Origin: Candidatus Geothrix odensensis
GTDB taxonomy: Bacteria; Acidobacteriota; Holophagae; Holophagales; Holophagaceae
Direction: 5' to 3'
Length of the DNA stretch: 64,000 bases
NCBI GenBank assembly: GCA_016714685.1
Contig: JADKCH010000001.1
Coordinates: 124,001 to 188,000, forward strand
Numbering within the stretch: the first letter of the stretch is position 1; the number at the start of each line of letters is the position of its first letter. Position numbers and translations under genes: made by a program. The notes below the pieces were generated by a model. That model ran no database searches. It was not told the origin of the DNA and saw nothing but the letters and a program-made list of their open reading frames with translations. This document shows positions 46,727 through 55,276 of this stretch, in pieces.

Positions 46727-47691
46727 GGCAGGGGCTCGAAGAGGTCGGGGCGGGTCTCGGCCAGGTCGAGCAGGCGCGACAGCCGCACGCAGAAGCCCGC
46801 CGCCTGCCAGGGCCGTCCGAGGTCGGGGAAGAGGCGGTCATAGCGGCCTCCCGCGGCCAGCTCCTGCTGGGCCCCCGGAGCCCAGAGCCGCAGCGTGGGG
46901 CCGGTGTAGAAGCCCAGCCCCGCCACGTCGGCCAGGTCCACGCGCAGCTCGAGGTTGGCGGGCAGGATGGGCAGCAGGGCCTTCAGGGCCCGGTCCATGT
47001 GCTCCCGCTCGCCCTCGAGGAGGTGGGCGTAGGGGCTGGCTCCCAGGGCATTCAGGGTCCCGGGGCCGTCCAGTTCGGACAGCAGGGCCTCCGCGTGGGC
47101 CGTCAGCCTTGCTGCCGATGGATGGCCCTTCAGCACCTCCCGGACACGGTGGGGGGCGCGGCGGGAGAGCGCGGCCACCACCTCGTCGGCCAGTCCTCCG
47201 AACAACCCCTCCGCTTCCAGGGGACGCCGCACGAGGGCGGCGTGGCCCAGATGGAGGATGGCGTTCTTCAGGCCGATGGCGCCGGGGATGGCCATGAGCA
47301 GGCAGGCCAGCTCGACGTCGGCCTCGTCGGAGGGTTCCCCTTCGGGCTGGATGCGCTCACAGCCCACCTCGAAGCGCTCGACCGCCTCCCAGGGCTGGAT
47401 GGGCCGGCGGAACACGGCCCCCGCGTAGGCCACCCGGTCCGGTGGCGCCGCGAACCCGCGGGCCAGCAGGCCCGCCAGGGCCACCGTGAAATCCCAGCGC
47501 AGGGCCACGAGCTCATCGCCATCGAAGAAGCGCAGGGCGCCTTCCGGAATGGACTCGCGCAGCACGAGGGAGGGGTGCAGCTCGCGGTAGCCATGGGCCG
47601 CGAGCAGGCCCATGAGCGCCGCCTCCCAGCGGCGGAGCCTCGCGGCGGAGCCGAAGAGCAGGTCGGGGAAGTGGGGTGTGCGGACCGGCAT
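46723..47691 (-). CDS. hisZ: ATP phosphoribosyltransferase regulatory subunit
   Basis: 322 residues resembling the catalytic core of histidyl-tRNA synthetase, without its anticodon domain. HisZ makes a hetero-octamer with short HisG and gives feedback inhibition by histidine. Class II synthetase-like features include ALRWDFTVALAGLLARG (motif 2 area), YAGAVFRRPIQPWEAVERFEVGCE and AAGGRYDRLFPDLGRPWQAAGF (motif 3 area). It starts inside the hisIE stop (ATGA) and sits next to hisG, as expected. Confidence 0.92.
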   Translation of the reverse strand: MPVRTPHFPDLLFGSAARLRRWEAALMGLLAAHGYRELHPSLVLRESIPEGALRFFDGDELVALRWDFTVALAGLLARGFAAPPDRVAYAGAVFRRPIQPWEAVERFEVGCERIQPEGEPSDEADVELACLLMAIPGAIGLKNAILHLGHAALVRRPLEAEGLFGGLADEVVAALSRRAPHRVREVLKGHPSAARLTAHAEALLSELDGPGTLNALGASPYAHLLEGEREHMDRALKALLPILPANLELRVDLADVAGLGFYTGPTLRLWAPGAQQELAAGGRYDRLFPDLGRPWQAAGFCVRLSRLLDLAETRPDLFEPLP

Positions 47692-48314
47692 CAGGCGGGC
47701 CCTCCCCCGCGTTCGGCGTGGCGGCCGTGCAGCACCTCCACCACCTCGAGGAGGCTGGCCCCCCGCTCCAGCAGCAGCAGGTCCAGGTGGAAGAGCAGGT
47801 CCGCGGCCTCGCCCAGGAAGGCCTCGCGGTCGTCGTTCTTGGCGGCCAGGATGACCTCGCCGGCCTCCTCCACCACTTTCTTGGCGATGCGGTCCACGCC
47901 CTGAGCGAAGAGCTTCTGGGTGTAGCTGCCGTCGAGGGAGGCGGCGGCCTTCCGGGACTTCAGCAGCGCCTCCAGGCGGCCGAGCCAGGGCAGGGACACA
48001 GGCCAGGGCTCTGCATCAAAGCAGCTCTCGGTACCCCGGTGACAGGAGGGGCCCTCGGGATCCGCCAGGATGAGCAGGGCGTCGGCATCGCAGTCCGGCC
48101 GGATCTGGATGAGCTTCAGCCGGTTCCCGCTGCTCTCGCCCTTGGTCCAAATGGCCTGCCGGGAGCGGCTCCAGAAAGTGACGAAGCCAGTCTCGAGGGT
48201 GAGCCGCAGGGCCTCGCGGTTGAGCCAGGCCACCATGCGCACGGTGCCCGCGCGGTCCTGCACGATGCCGGGAATGAGGCCATCGGAGTCGAATCGGAGG
48301 GTGTCTGGGTTCAT
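47691..48314 (-). CDS. hisIE: Bifunctional phosphoribosyl-AMP cyclohydrolase / phosphoribosyl-ATP pyrophosphatase
   Basis: 207 residues with two domains: HisI (about 1-110; VRMVAWLNREALRLTLETG, FWSRSRQAIWTKGE SSGN-type sequence, and DCDADALLI, CHRGTESCF with zinc Cys) then HisE (about 115-207; YTQKLFAQGVDRIAKKVVEE, AADLLFHLDLLL). It performs steps two and three of histidine synthesis. The ATG at 48314 lies one base from the hisF stop. Confidence 0.95.
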   Translation of the reverse strand: MNPDTLRFDSDGLIPGIVQDRAGTVRMVAWLNREALRLTLETGFVTFWSRSRQAIWTKGESSGNRLKLIQIRPDCDADALLILADPEGPSCHRGTESCFDAEPWPVSLPWLGRLEALLKSRKAAASLDGSYTQKLFAQGVDRIAKKVVEEAGEVILAAKNDDREAFLGEAADLLFHLDLLLLERGASLLEVVEVLHGRHAERGGGPA

Positions 48315-48315
48315 G

Positions 48316-49068
48316 TCAGATCCGCACGGAGAGGTCGTTCTGGGCCAGGTAGGCCTTGAGGCGGGGGATGGGCAGGATGCCCTCGTGGAAGAGCGTGGCG
48401 GCCAGCACCGCGTCGGCACCATGCTCCAGTGCCTCCAGGAAGTGGATCTCCAGGCCGGCGCCGCCGGAGGCGATGAGCGGGATGGGCAGCCGGGAGGCCA
48501 GCTCGAGCAGCTGGAGGTCGAAGCCCTCGCCGGTACCGTCGCGATCCATGGAGGTGAGCAGGATCTCGCCCGCGCCGAGCTCGGTGAGCTCGTGGAGCCA
48601 ATCGAGGGCGGAGCGTTCGGTCGGTTCAGAGCCGCCCTTCAGATACACACGCCAGCCGAGGGCAGGATCGCGTTTCACGTCCACTGCCGCCACCACGCAC
48701 TGCCGGCCGAAGGCGCTGGCCAGTTCGGACACCAGGGCCGGGCGCAGCGCCGCCGCCGTGTTCACCGCCACCTTGTCCGCGCCGGCCCGCAGCAGGCTGC
48801 GGGCATCGGCCACGCTTGAAACGCCGCCGCCCACGGTGAAGGGGATGCTCAGCTCGTGGGCCACCTCACGCACCCAGGCTTCACGGGTGCCGCGGTTCTC
48901 AAGGGAGGCGGCGATGTCCAGGAAGACGAGCTCGTCGGCCCCTTCGGCGTCGTAGCGCCGGGCCAGGTCCACGGGATGGCCGAGGTCCCGGAGATCCTTG
49001 AACTGCACGCCCTTCACGACGCGGCCCGCCTTCACATCCAGGCAGGGGATGATGCGCTTGGCGGGCAT
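48316..49068 (-). CDS. hisF: Imidazole glycerol phosphate synthase subunit HisF
   Basis: 250 residues. Cyclase subunit that uses ammonia from HisH to form imidazole glycerol phosphate and AICAR. Motifs: RIIPCLDVKAGRVVKGVQF, the catalytic Asp in CLDV, VGGGVSS, LLTSMDRDGTGEGFDL with the second Asp, and ASGGAG. ATGA overlap with hisA. Confidence 0.97.
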   Translation of the reverse strand: MPAKRIIPCLDVKAGRVVKGVQFKDLRDLGHPVDLARRYDAEGADELVFLDIAASLENRGTREAWVREVAHELSIPFTVGGGVSSVADARSLLRAGADKVAVNTAAALRPALVSELASAFGRQCVVAAVDVKRDPALGWRVYLKGGSEPTERSALDWLHELTELGAGEILLTSMDRDGTGEGFDLQLLELASRLPIPLIASGGAGLEIHFLEALEHGADAVLAATLFHEGILPIPRLKAYLAQNDLSVRI

Positions 49069-49781
49069 CAGGCCCCCCCTTCCAGCGCGGCGCGGAGCCG
49101 GGGGTCGTCCAGGGGGATGAACCCCTCCATGAGGGCCTTGCCGCTGATGGCCCCCACCACGCCCGGAACCTTGGCGAGGGGCAGGAGGTCCCCGAGTTCC
49201 TTGACGCCACCGGAAGCCTGGACGAGGAAGCCCTCGCGGGCCACCCAGGCCGCCGCCTCGACGCCGGGCCCCTCCAGAGTCCCGTCACGACTCACGTCGG
49301 TCACCAGGGCGCGGTGGAAGCCGAGGGTGAGCAGGGCCTCGAAGACGTCGGTGGAGGCGCAGGCGCTGGGGGCCTGCCAGCCCCGGGTGACGATGCGGTC
49401 GCCCCTGAGATCGAGGGCGGCGATGACGCGCTGGCCTGAGAGGCCCTTGAGGGACGCGGGCTGCTCCACGGCCAGGGTGCCCACCACGGCGTCGAAGCCC
49501 AGGTCCAGCACGCTCTCGATGGCGCCCCGGTCCCGCAGACCGCCGCCCAGCTGGAAGTGGATCTCCGGAAAGCGCACCGGGAAGCCGGTGAAGCGCCCCT
49601 GGAGGGGCCGGCCGAAGGCGCCATCCAGGTCCACCAGGTGGATGCGCCGGGCCCCGGCCTCCGCCAGCTGGCCGACCCAGTCCTCGGGTTCCAGATCATA
49701 GAAGGTGGCCTGCTTCGGATCGCCGTGGCGCAGGCGCACGAGGCGGCCCTGCATCAGGTCGAGGCTCGGGATCAGTTGCAT
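49068..49781 (-). CDS. hisA: Phosphoribosyl-formimino-AICAR ribonucleotide isomerase
   Basis: 237 residues of HisA/HisF-type TIM barrel. Motifs: IPSLDLMQGRLVRLRHGD (catalytic Asp in SLDL), IHLVDLDGAFG, QLGGGLRDRGAIE, and TDVSRDGTLEGPG with the second Asp. Carries out the Amadori step before HisHF. GGAGG precedes the ATG at 49781, which overlaps hisH by 10 bases. Confidence 0.96.
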   Translation of the reverse strand: MQLIPSLDLMQGRLVRLRHGDPKQATFYDLEPEDWVGQLAEAGARRIHLVDLDGAFGRPLQGRFTGFPVRFPEIHFQLGGGLRDRGAIESVLDLGFDAVVGTLAVEQPASLKGLSGQRVIAALDLRGDRIVTRGWQAPSACASTDVFEALLTLGFHRALVTDVSRDGTLEGPGVEAAAWVAREGFLVQASGGVKELGDLLPLAKVPGVVGAISGKALMEGFIPLDDPRLRAALEGGA

Positions 49782-50410
49782 GGCACCTCCGGGAGCGGGG
49801 CCGTGGCGCCCATCCAGGCGAGGGCGGACTGCAGCAGCAGCAGGCCGGCGCGGCCGGATTTCTCGGGGTGGGGCTGGAAGCCCATGACCGTGCCCCGGGC
49901 CTCCACCGCGGCGAAGGGGCGGCCGTGCTCGGCGACGTAGATGGTTTCCACCGTGGGTGCCAGGGCGTAGCTGTGCACGAAGTAGAGCCAGCCGCCGTGG
50001 GGGTCCGGCAGGGCCGGGTGGGCATGATGCTGGCGGATCCGGCTCCAGCCCATGTGGGGGACCTTCACGCCGGGGCCGAGCCGGCGCACGATGCCCGGGA
50101 GGAGGCCGAGACCCGAGGCGCGGGGCGCCTCCTCGCTGCCTTCGGCGAGCAGCTGGAGCCCCAGGCAGATGCCGAGCAGGGGTCGGCCCTCCGCCACGAG
50201 GCTGGGGAGCACTCGCCACCAGCCGCGCTCGCGCAGCGATCGCTGGGCGGCCTCGAAGTGGCCCACGCCGGGCAGGATGACCGGCCCTTCCTGCGCGGCC
50301 TGGTCGGGAGTCGCCGCGCGCTGGTACGAGAGGCCCAGCCGGTCCAGGGCCCCTTCCAGGGAGGCCAGGTTGCCGGCGTCGTAGTCGATGAGGGTGATGG
50401 TCTGGCTCAT
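49772..50410 (-). CDS. hisH: Imidazole glycerol phosphate synthase, glutamine amidotransferase subunit
   Basis: 212 residues of class I glutaminase. Features: IDYDAGNLASLEGAL, LPGVGHFEAA (oxyanion strand), nucleophile Cys82 in PLLGICLGLQLL, and His/Glu in GFQPHPEKSG. Supplies ammonia to HisF. ATGA-type overlap with hisB. Confidence 0.96.
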   Translation of the reverse strand: MSQTITLIDYDAGNLASLEGALDRLGLSYQRAATPDQAAQEGPVILPGVGHFEAAQRSLRERGWWRVLPSLVAEGRPLLGICLGLQLLAEGSEEAPRASGLGLLPGIVRRLGPGVKVPHMGWSRIRQHHAHPALPDPHGGWLYFVHSYALAPTVETIYVAEHGRPFAAVEARGTVMGFQPHPEKSGRAGLLLLQSALAWMGATAPLPEVPCN

Positions 50411-50991
50411 GCGGAGAGGGTCCCCTTGGTGGAGGGGACGCCGCCGCCCTCGTTGCGGGTGGCCTGGCGCAGGGCCCGCGCCAGCGCCTTGAAGAGGGCC
50501 TCGACCTTGTGGTGCGTGTTCACGCCGCGCAGCAGGTCGGCGTGGATGGCCAGGCCGCCGCGCATGGCCAGGGCCACGAAGAACTCCCGGACCATCTCCA
50601 CCTGGAAGCCGTCACCCAGGACGATGGGGGGCAGCTCCGCGTGGAACTCGCACCAGGGGCGGCCGGAGAGGTCCACCACCACGCGAGCCAGGGATTCGTC
50701 CAGCGGCACGTAGGCATGGGCGTACCGGGCCAGCCCCGCGCGGTCGCCCAGGGCCTCCTTCAGGGCATCGCCAAGGCACAGGCCCACATCCTCCACCAGG
50801 TGGTGGCTGTCCACGGGCAGATCGCCCTTGGCGTCGATGTCGAGGCCGAAGCCGCCATGCCGGGCCAGCTGCATCAGCATGTGGTCGAAGTAGCCCAGTC
50901 CGGTGTGGATGCGGGCCTCGCCCCCATCGAGCCGGAGGGTGAGTTTCACTTCCGTCTCGGTGGTGGCGCGTCGAACGGTGGCGGTCCTCAT
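50407..50991 (-). CDS. hisB: Imidazoleglycerol-phosphate dehydratase (monofunctional)
   Basis: 194 residues, the length of the dehydratase alone. Metal-binding His/Glu motifs are intact: GLGYFDHMLMQLARHGGF, DSHHLVEDVGLCLGDAL and GVNTHHKVEALFKALARAL. It has no N-terminal phosphatase domain; that activity is probably supplied by the HAD domain fused to HisC upstream. Overlaps hisC by 4 bases. Confidence 0.96.
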   Translation of the reverse strand: MRTATVRRATTETEVKLTLRLDGGEARIHTGLGYFDHMLMQLARHGGFGLDIDAKGDLPVDSHHLVEDVGLCLGDALKEALGDRAGLARYAHAYVPLDESLARVVVDLSGRPWCEFHAELPPIVLGDGFQVEMVREFFVALAMRGGLAIHADLLRGVNTHHKVEALFKALARALRQATRNEGGGVPSTKGTLSA

Positions 50992-52751
50992 GATGGCTCC
51001 TGGTTCAGCATCGGCAGGAAGTCGAGCAGGGTGGTGGATTGGCCGTCACCAGCCTCGCAGAAGCGCCCGCGGTCGGGCCCCACGCCCACGAAGCGCCAGG
51101 CCAGCTCGGGCCGCCGGGCGGCGGCGGCCCGGAGGCAGCGCGCATCGTCCACCGTGTCCCCGACGAACACGATCTCCTCGGCGCGGAAGGCATCCGCCAG
51201 CTGCAGCAGGCCGGCGGGTTCCGGCTTGCGGAGGTGGGGCGCGGCATCGCAGATGGCGGGCAGCTGGAAGCCGAGCACGCGCCAGGCGAGCCCGAGCTCC
51301 TCGGGGGGGCGCCCGGTCAGGATCGCCAGATCCCAGCCGGTGGCCTGGAGTTCGGGCAGGGAGACGAGCGGACGCTCCATGCGGATGGTGTCGGCGTAGT
51401 GCTTCTGCACCACGGCCTGGGCCGTGGGCTCCAATGCCTGGAAGCGGGCTTCGAGCTCTGGGAAGCCCTGGCCCATGGCGTCCTGCACGCGCGGCTGCAG
51501 GTCCTCGTCGCCGAAGGTTTCGGCGAGCGCCAGTGCCCCAGCCGCGAGACGGAAGTCGTTGTTGAATCCCCCCAGCCGCTTGAAGGCCATGTAGGTCTCA
51601 TCCGACCAGGGCAGGGCGGGGCGCAGCTCGGCCAGGGCCCGGGCCACGGCCTCCATGAAGCTGCGGTCGGCGTCGATGAGGACGCCGTCGATGTCGAGCA
51701 CCAGGAGCCGGCGCCTTGGCCGCGGTGCGGGCGCGGGCAATTCGGCGCCGAGGACCGAGGCCACGCGGGCAGTGGCCTCCTCGGTGCCGAGGGTGATGCG
51801 GGTGGCGTTGGCGCCGGGCAGGCGGCGCACCTTCAGGCCCGCGGCTTCCAGGACGTCCGAAGGGTCCGGCGACAGGTGCAGGAAGTTGCCGGCGCTGGGG
51901 GCGGCGCGGTGGGAGGGGAGCGCCGCGGCCAGCCGGTCCCGCCGGTCCGGGATGACCCGCACGGCGGCCTCGAAGTCGGCGGCGAAATCGAGGGCCACGT
52001 CCAGGGCCTCGAGGCTGGCCGTGGGCAGGGAGTAGGGCAGCTGCAGCGTGGCCAGCCTGGCGATCAGGGCGGGATCGCCCACCAGGTAGCCGATGCGCCA
52101 GGCGGCGGAGGCCAGGGCCTTGCTGAAGGTGCGCAGCAGCACCAGGTTCGGGTAGCGGTCCACGGCGAGGCGGTGGGTGGCCGGGGCGAACTCCGCATAG
52201 GCCTCGTCCAGCACCACCAGTGGCGGCTCGGGGCGGGCCGCCGCCGCGGCCAATAGCGGCTCCACGGCTTCGGGTGGAAGCCAGGCGCCCGTGGGGTTGT
52301 TGGGCAGCGTAAGCCAGAGCTGGCGGCAGTCCAGGGCGCCGAACCAGGGCTCCAGCGGCAAGCCGGTGCCCTGGGGCACCAGCTTGACGCGGCCGCCGTG
52401 GCGCCGCACCAGCAGGGGATAGAGGCTGAAGCCCGGATCGGGAATGGCCACCCGCTCACCGGCGCTGAGCCCGGCCATGGCCACCAGGTCCAGCAGCGCG
52501 CCACTGGAGGGGCCCAGCAGCAGGCCACCCTCCGGCGCGCCCAGGCGCCTGCGCAGCCGCTCGGTGAGCTCGGCCTGGCGCTCGGGGTACTGGTGGAAGG
52601 GCATGGCGCGGAGCCTCGCCAGCAGGGCGTTCCGGGGCGCCTCGGGCCAGTCCTGGGCGGGCTCGTTCATGTGCAGGCGCACGCCCGTTGGCGGCTCGGG
52701 GGGCCGCTGGTAGGCGGGCAGGTCAGACAGATCGGGTCGCAGCAGGGACAT
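50988..52751 (-). CDS. hisC: HisC fused to a HAD-family phosphatase: probable bifunctional histidinol-phosphate aminotransferase / phosphatase
   Basis: 587 residues. Residues 1 to about 338 are a class I/II PLP aminotransferase of HisC type: RLHMNEP, LPNNPTGAWLP, LDEAYAEFAP and the PLP Lys211 in RTFSKALASAAWRIG. A Pro/Arg linker (PAPAPRPRR) leads to a HAD domain: motif I LDIDGVLID with Asp353/Asp355, motif II LTGRPPEE, motif III Lys in LRKPEPAG, and motif IV FVGDTVDD. Because the operon has a monofunctional hisB and no hisN or hisJ here, the HAD half probably dephosphorylates histidinol phosphate, making consecutive steps in one chain. That assignment is inferred. Confidence 0.9.
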   Translation of the reverse strand: MSLLRPDLSDLPAYQRPPEPPTGVRLHMNEPAQDWPEAPRNALLARLRAMPFHQYPERQAELTERLRRRLGAPEGGLLLGPSSGALLDLVAMAGLSAGERVAIPDPGFSLYPLLVRRHGGRVKLVPQGTGLPLEPWFGALDCRQLWLTLPNNPTGAWLPPEAVEPLLAAAAARPEPPLVVLDEAYAEFAPATHRLAVDRYPNLVLLRTFSKALASAAWRIGYLVGDPALIARLATLQLPYSLPTASLEALDVALDFAADFEAAVRVIPDRRDRLAAALPSHRAAPSAGNFLHLSPDPSDVLEAAGLKVRRLPGANATRITLGTEEATARVASVLGAELPAPAPRPRRRLLVLDIDGVLIDADRSFMEAVARALAELRPALPWSDETYMAFKRLGGFNNDFRLAAGALALAETFGDEDLQPRVQDAMGQGFPELEARFQALEPTAQAVVQKHYADTIRMERPLVSLPELQATGWDLAILTGRPPEELGLAWRVLGFQLPAICDAAPHLRKPEPAGLLQLADAFRAEEIVFVGDTVDDARCLRAAAARRPELAWRFVGVGPDRGRFCEAGDGQSTTLLDFLPMLNQEPS

Positions 52752-52832
52752 GGGTGGCTCGAGTTGAGGGTAGGAGGAAACCAGGCTTCTTTGGGAGAGA
52801 AGCGGAGCGGAACGCCGATGGAGCGGGCGTTC

Positions 52833-54170
52833 CTAGGGGTGGTGATGGCCGCGAAGGGCGGCGCTGCGGCCGTGGTGGGTGAGCCCTTCCGCTTCGGCCA
52901 GCCGCTCGACCCAGGGCGCCATGGCGGCGGCATCGCCGAGGGCGAGGCGCAGCAGGCTCTGCCGCTTGAGGAAGGTGGCCACGCCCAGGGGGCTGGTGTA
53001 GCGGGCGCTGCGATCCGTGGGCAGCACGTGGTTTGGCCCCGCGCCGTAGTCGCCGAAGGCCTCGGCGCTGGCACTGCCGATGAAGACGGCGCCGGCCGTG
53101 GTGAGCAAGGGCAGCCAGGTTTCCGGATCGCCCACGCAGAGTTCGAGGTGCTCCGGGGCCCAGGCCTGGGCCAGGGCGATGGCCAGGTCGCGATCCGCGC
53201 AGACCAGCCGCCCATGAGCGCTGAGGCTCTGCTCGAGGATGGTGCGGCGCGGGGAGGTGGCCGTGCGGGCCTGCAGTTCCGCGGCCACGGCCTCCAGCAG
53301 TCCGCGATCTTCGCTTACCAGCACAGCGGCGGCATCGGGATCATGCTCCGCCTGGGCCAGCAGGTCCTCCGCGAGCCAGGCGGGGTCGGCGCTGCCGTCC
53401 GCAAGCACCAGCAGCTCGGTGGGGCCCGCCAGGGCGTCGATGCCGCAGGTGCCGATGAGCTGCCGCTTGGCTTCCGCCACGAAGCGGTTGCCGGGCCCGG
53501 CGATGAGATCCACGGCGGGCTCGCCGAAGGCCAGCCAACCCAGAGCCTGGGCGCCGCCGAAGGGATAGAGCTCCGAGAGCCCCAGCTCCGCGGCACAGGC
53601 CAGCACCAGCGGGTCCACGCCCCAGGCGCCGGGCAGGGTGGCGGCGGCCTTGGGCGGCGTCACGCCCACGATGCGATCCACGCCAGCGACCTGGGCGGGA
53701 ATCACCGTCATGGCCAGGGTGGAAGGATAGAAGGCCCGGCCTCCGGGAATGTAGACGCCCGCAGTCTTCAGGGCGCACCAGCGCTCGCCCACGGTGCCGC
53801 CGCCGGGCAGGGGCAGCTCCAGGTCACGGAGGCAGCCGCGCTGGCCTTCAGCGAAGCGGCGGATGTTAGCGATCATCTCGCGGAGGGCGGCCATGAGCTC
53901 CGGCCGCTGGCGATCCAGGTCGGTCCGGGCGGCCTCCAGAGTGGACTCTGGTATGCGCAGGCTTGCTGGATCCAGGCGGACGCCATCCAGGCGCTCCGTC
54001 CAGTCCAGCACCGCCGCCAGTCCGTCCCGGCGTACATCCGCCAGGATGGCCACCACGGTCTTCCGCGTGTCCTCTTCGCTCTCCCCGCTCCTGGCCAGTG
54101 CGGCCACCCACCCGGGCAGGTCCGCCCGGTTCGTCAGGTCAGTGATGGGGATGAAGTAACACCTGTGCAC
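52833..54170 (-). CDS. hisD: Histidinol dehydrogenase
   Basis: 445 residues. Zinc enzyme that oxidises histidinol to histidine in two NAD-dependent steps. Signatures: GVYIPGGRAFYPSTLAMTVIPA, LYPFGGAQALGWLAFG, DLIAGPGNRFVAEAKRQL, LAQAEHDPDA and GPNHVLPTDRSARYTSPLGV. The GTG at 54170 is used because no in-frame ATG lies near the family start; no clear ribosome binding site precedes it. The 80-base gap to hisC (52752-52832) holds nothing I recognise. Confidence 0.95.
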   Translation of the reverse strand: MHRCYFIPITDLTNRADLPGWVAALARSGESEEDTRKTVVAILADVRRDGLAAVLDWTERLDGVRLDPASLRIPESTLEAARTDLDRQRPELMAALREMIANIRRFAEGQRGCLRDLELPLPGGGTVGERWCALKTAGVYIPGGRAFYPSTLAMTVIPAQVAGVDRIVGVTPPKAAATLPGAWGVDPLVLACAAELGLSELYPFGGAQALGWLAFGEPAVDLIAGPGNRFVAEAKRQLIGTCGIDALAGPTELLVLADGSADPAWLAEDLLAQAEHDPDAAAVLVSEDRGLLEAVAAELQARTATSPRRTILEQSLSAHGRLVCADRDLAIALAQAWAPEHLELCVGDPETWLPLLTTAGAVFIGSASAEAFGDYGAGPNHVLPTDRSARYTSPLGVATFLKRQSLLRLALGDAAAMAPWVERLAEAEGLTHHGRSAALRGHHHP

Positions 54171-54243
54171 CTCGGAGGTGAAGGATCCAGCCTGCCAGCT
54201 TCAGGGCGTCAGTCGCAACAGCAAATTCCCCGACAGCCATGAA

Positions 54244-55152
54244 TCAGGCGGGCTGAGCGACCAGGGGATGGAAGAAGAAGCTGACGTTGGCGGGCTCGGC
54301 GTCCTCGGTCCACTCCCAGCAGCCGGGGTCGGCGAGGATGGCCTGGGCCAGGGCCACGTGCATGGCGTGACCGGCGGCGTGGGCTTCCACCAAGCCCATC
54401 AGGGGCGCGCCCAGCAGGGCCAGATCGCCCACCAAGTCGAGCATCTTGTGGCGGACCGCTTCGTCTTCGTAGCGCAGAGATTCGTTCAGGGGGCCATCCG
54501 CGCCGAAGACCACGGCGTTGTCCAGGCTGCCGCCGAGGGCCAGGCCCCGGGCGCGCATCATGTCGATCTCCTGGGCCAGGCAGAAGGTGCGGGCGGCACC
54601 CAGCTCCCGGCGGTACTTCTCGGGCGTCAGGCTCAGCTCGCGGCTCTGGCGGCCCAGGGCCGGGATGGGGAAGTCGATGACGTAGCGGAGGCGGAAGCCG
54701 TCGAAGGGGAGGGCGCGGATCCAGCGGTCGCCGTTCCGGATCTCCACGGGCCGGGTGATCTTCATGAAGCGGCGGCGGCCTTCGAGGCCCTTCACGCCCG
54801 CCTGCAGGATGGCGTCCACCCAGGGGGCGGCGCTGCCGTCGAGGATGGGAAGCTCCTCGGCGTCCACTTCAATGCGGAGGTGCTCAACTTCAAGGCCGGA
54901 CAGGGCGGAGAGCAGGTGCTCGATGGTCTGGAGCCGAACGCCATCCTTCACCAGGGTGGTGGCCAGGACCAAGTCGCCGGCGAGATCGGCCCTGGCGGGG
55001 ATCTCGGTGCCCGAGGGCGTGTGGACGAAGACCAGCCCGGAGGCCGAGGCCACGGGCACCAGGCGCACCGAGCAGGGGCGGTTGCCATGCAGACCATGAC
55101 CCGAGATCGTGATCTCGCGGCTCAGGGTCTGGGGTGTGGTGCAACGGGGCAT
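54244..55152 (-). CDS. lpxC: UDP-3-O-acyl-N-acetylglucosamine deacetylase
   Basis: 302 residues. Zinc deacetylase of the committed step of lipid A synthesis, showing a lipopolysaccharide-making outer membrane. Zinc and catalytic motifs: RLQTIEHLLSALSGL (first His), PILDGSAAPWV, GSLDNAVVF, VRHKMLDLVGDLALLG (His and Asp) and EAHAAGHAMHVAL (catalytic His). An AT-rich stretch (55165-55240) upstream is the likely promoter region for lpxC and the following histidine genes, though hexamers cannot be assigned with confidence. Confidence 0.96.
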   Translation of the reverse strand: MPRCTTPQTLSREITISGHGLHGNRPCSVRLVPVASASGLVFVHTPSGTEIPARADLAGDLVLATTLVKDGVRLQTIEHLLSALSGLEVEHLRIEVDAEELPILDGSAAPWVDAILQAGVKGLEGRRRFMKITRPVEIRNGDRWIRALPFDGFRLRYVIDFPIPALGRQSRELSLTPEKYRRELGAARTFCLAQEIDMMRARGLALGGSLDNAVVFGADGPLNESLRYEDEAVRHKMLDLVGDLALLGAPLMGLVEAHAAGHAMHVALAQAILADPGCWEWTEDAEPANVSFFFHPLVAQPA

Positions 55153-55250
55153 GGCTTGGCCTCGCAGGTGTATAAGCCATTTCCATGCCTTTTTTCTAGC
55201 TCTATTATTTCAATATTTAAAAAGAATCGAACCTAAACATTCTGTGGGCA

Positions 55251-55276
55251 CCGCTACCACACGGTGTGGTCAGCGG
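55251..55276. repeat. Perfect palindrome across the ispD stop
   Basis: ACCACACGGTGTGGT (55256-55270) is a 7-bp inverted repeat around a single base, extended outside by CCGCT (55251-55255) and AGCGG (55272-55276) with a one-base bulge. It overlaps the ispD stop codon. As RNA it would form a strong hairpin without a U-run; as DNA it could be a protein site in front of lpxC. Confidence 0.5.

Noticed and set aside
52398..54242. A 614-codon plus-strand frame across hisC and hisD
   Set aside because: Both minus-strand genes are unambiguous; the plus-strand translation is Gly/Gln/His-rich without motifs.
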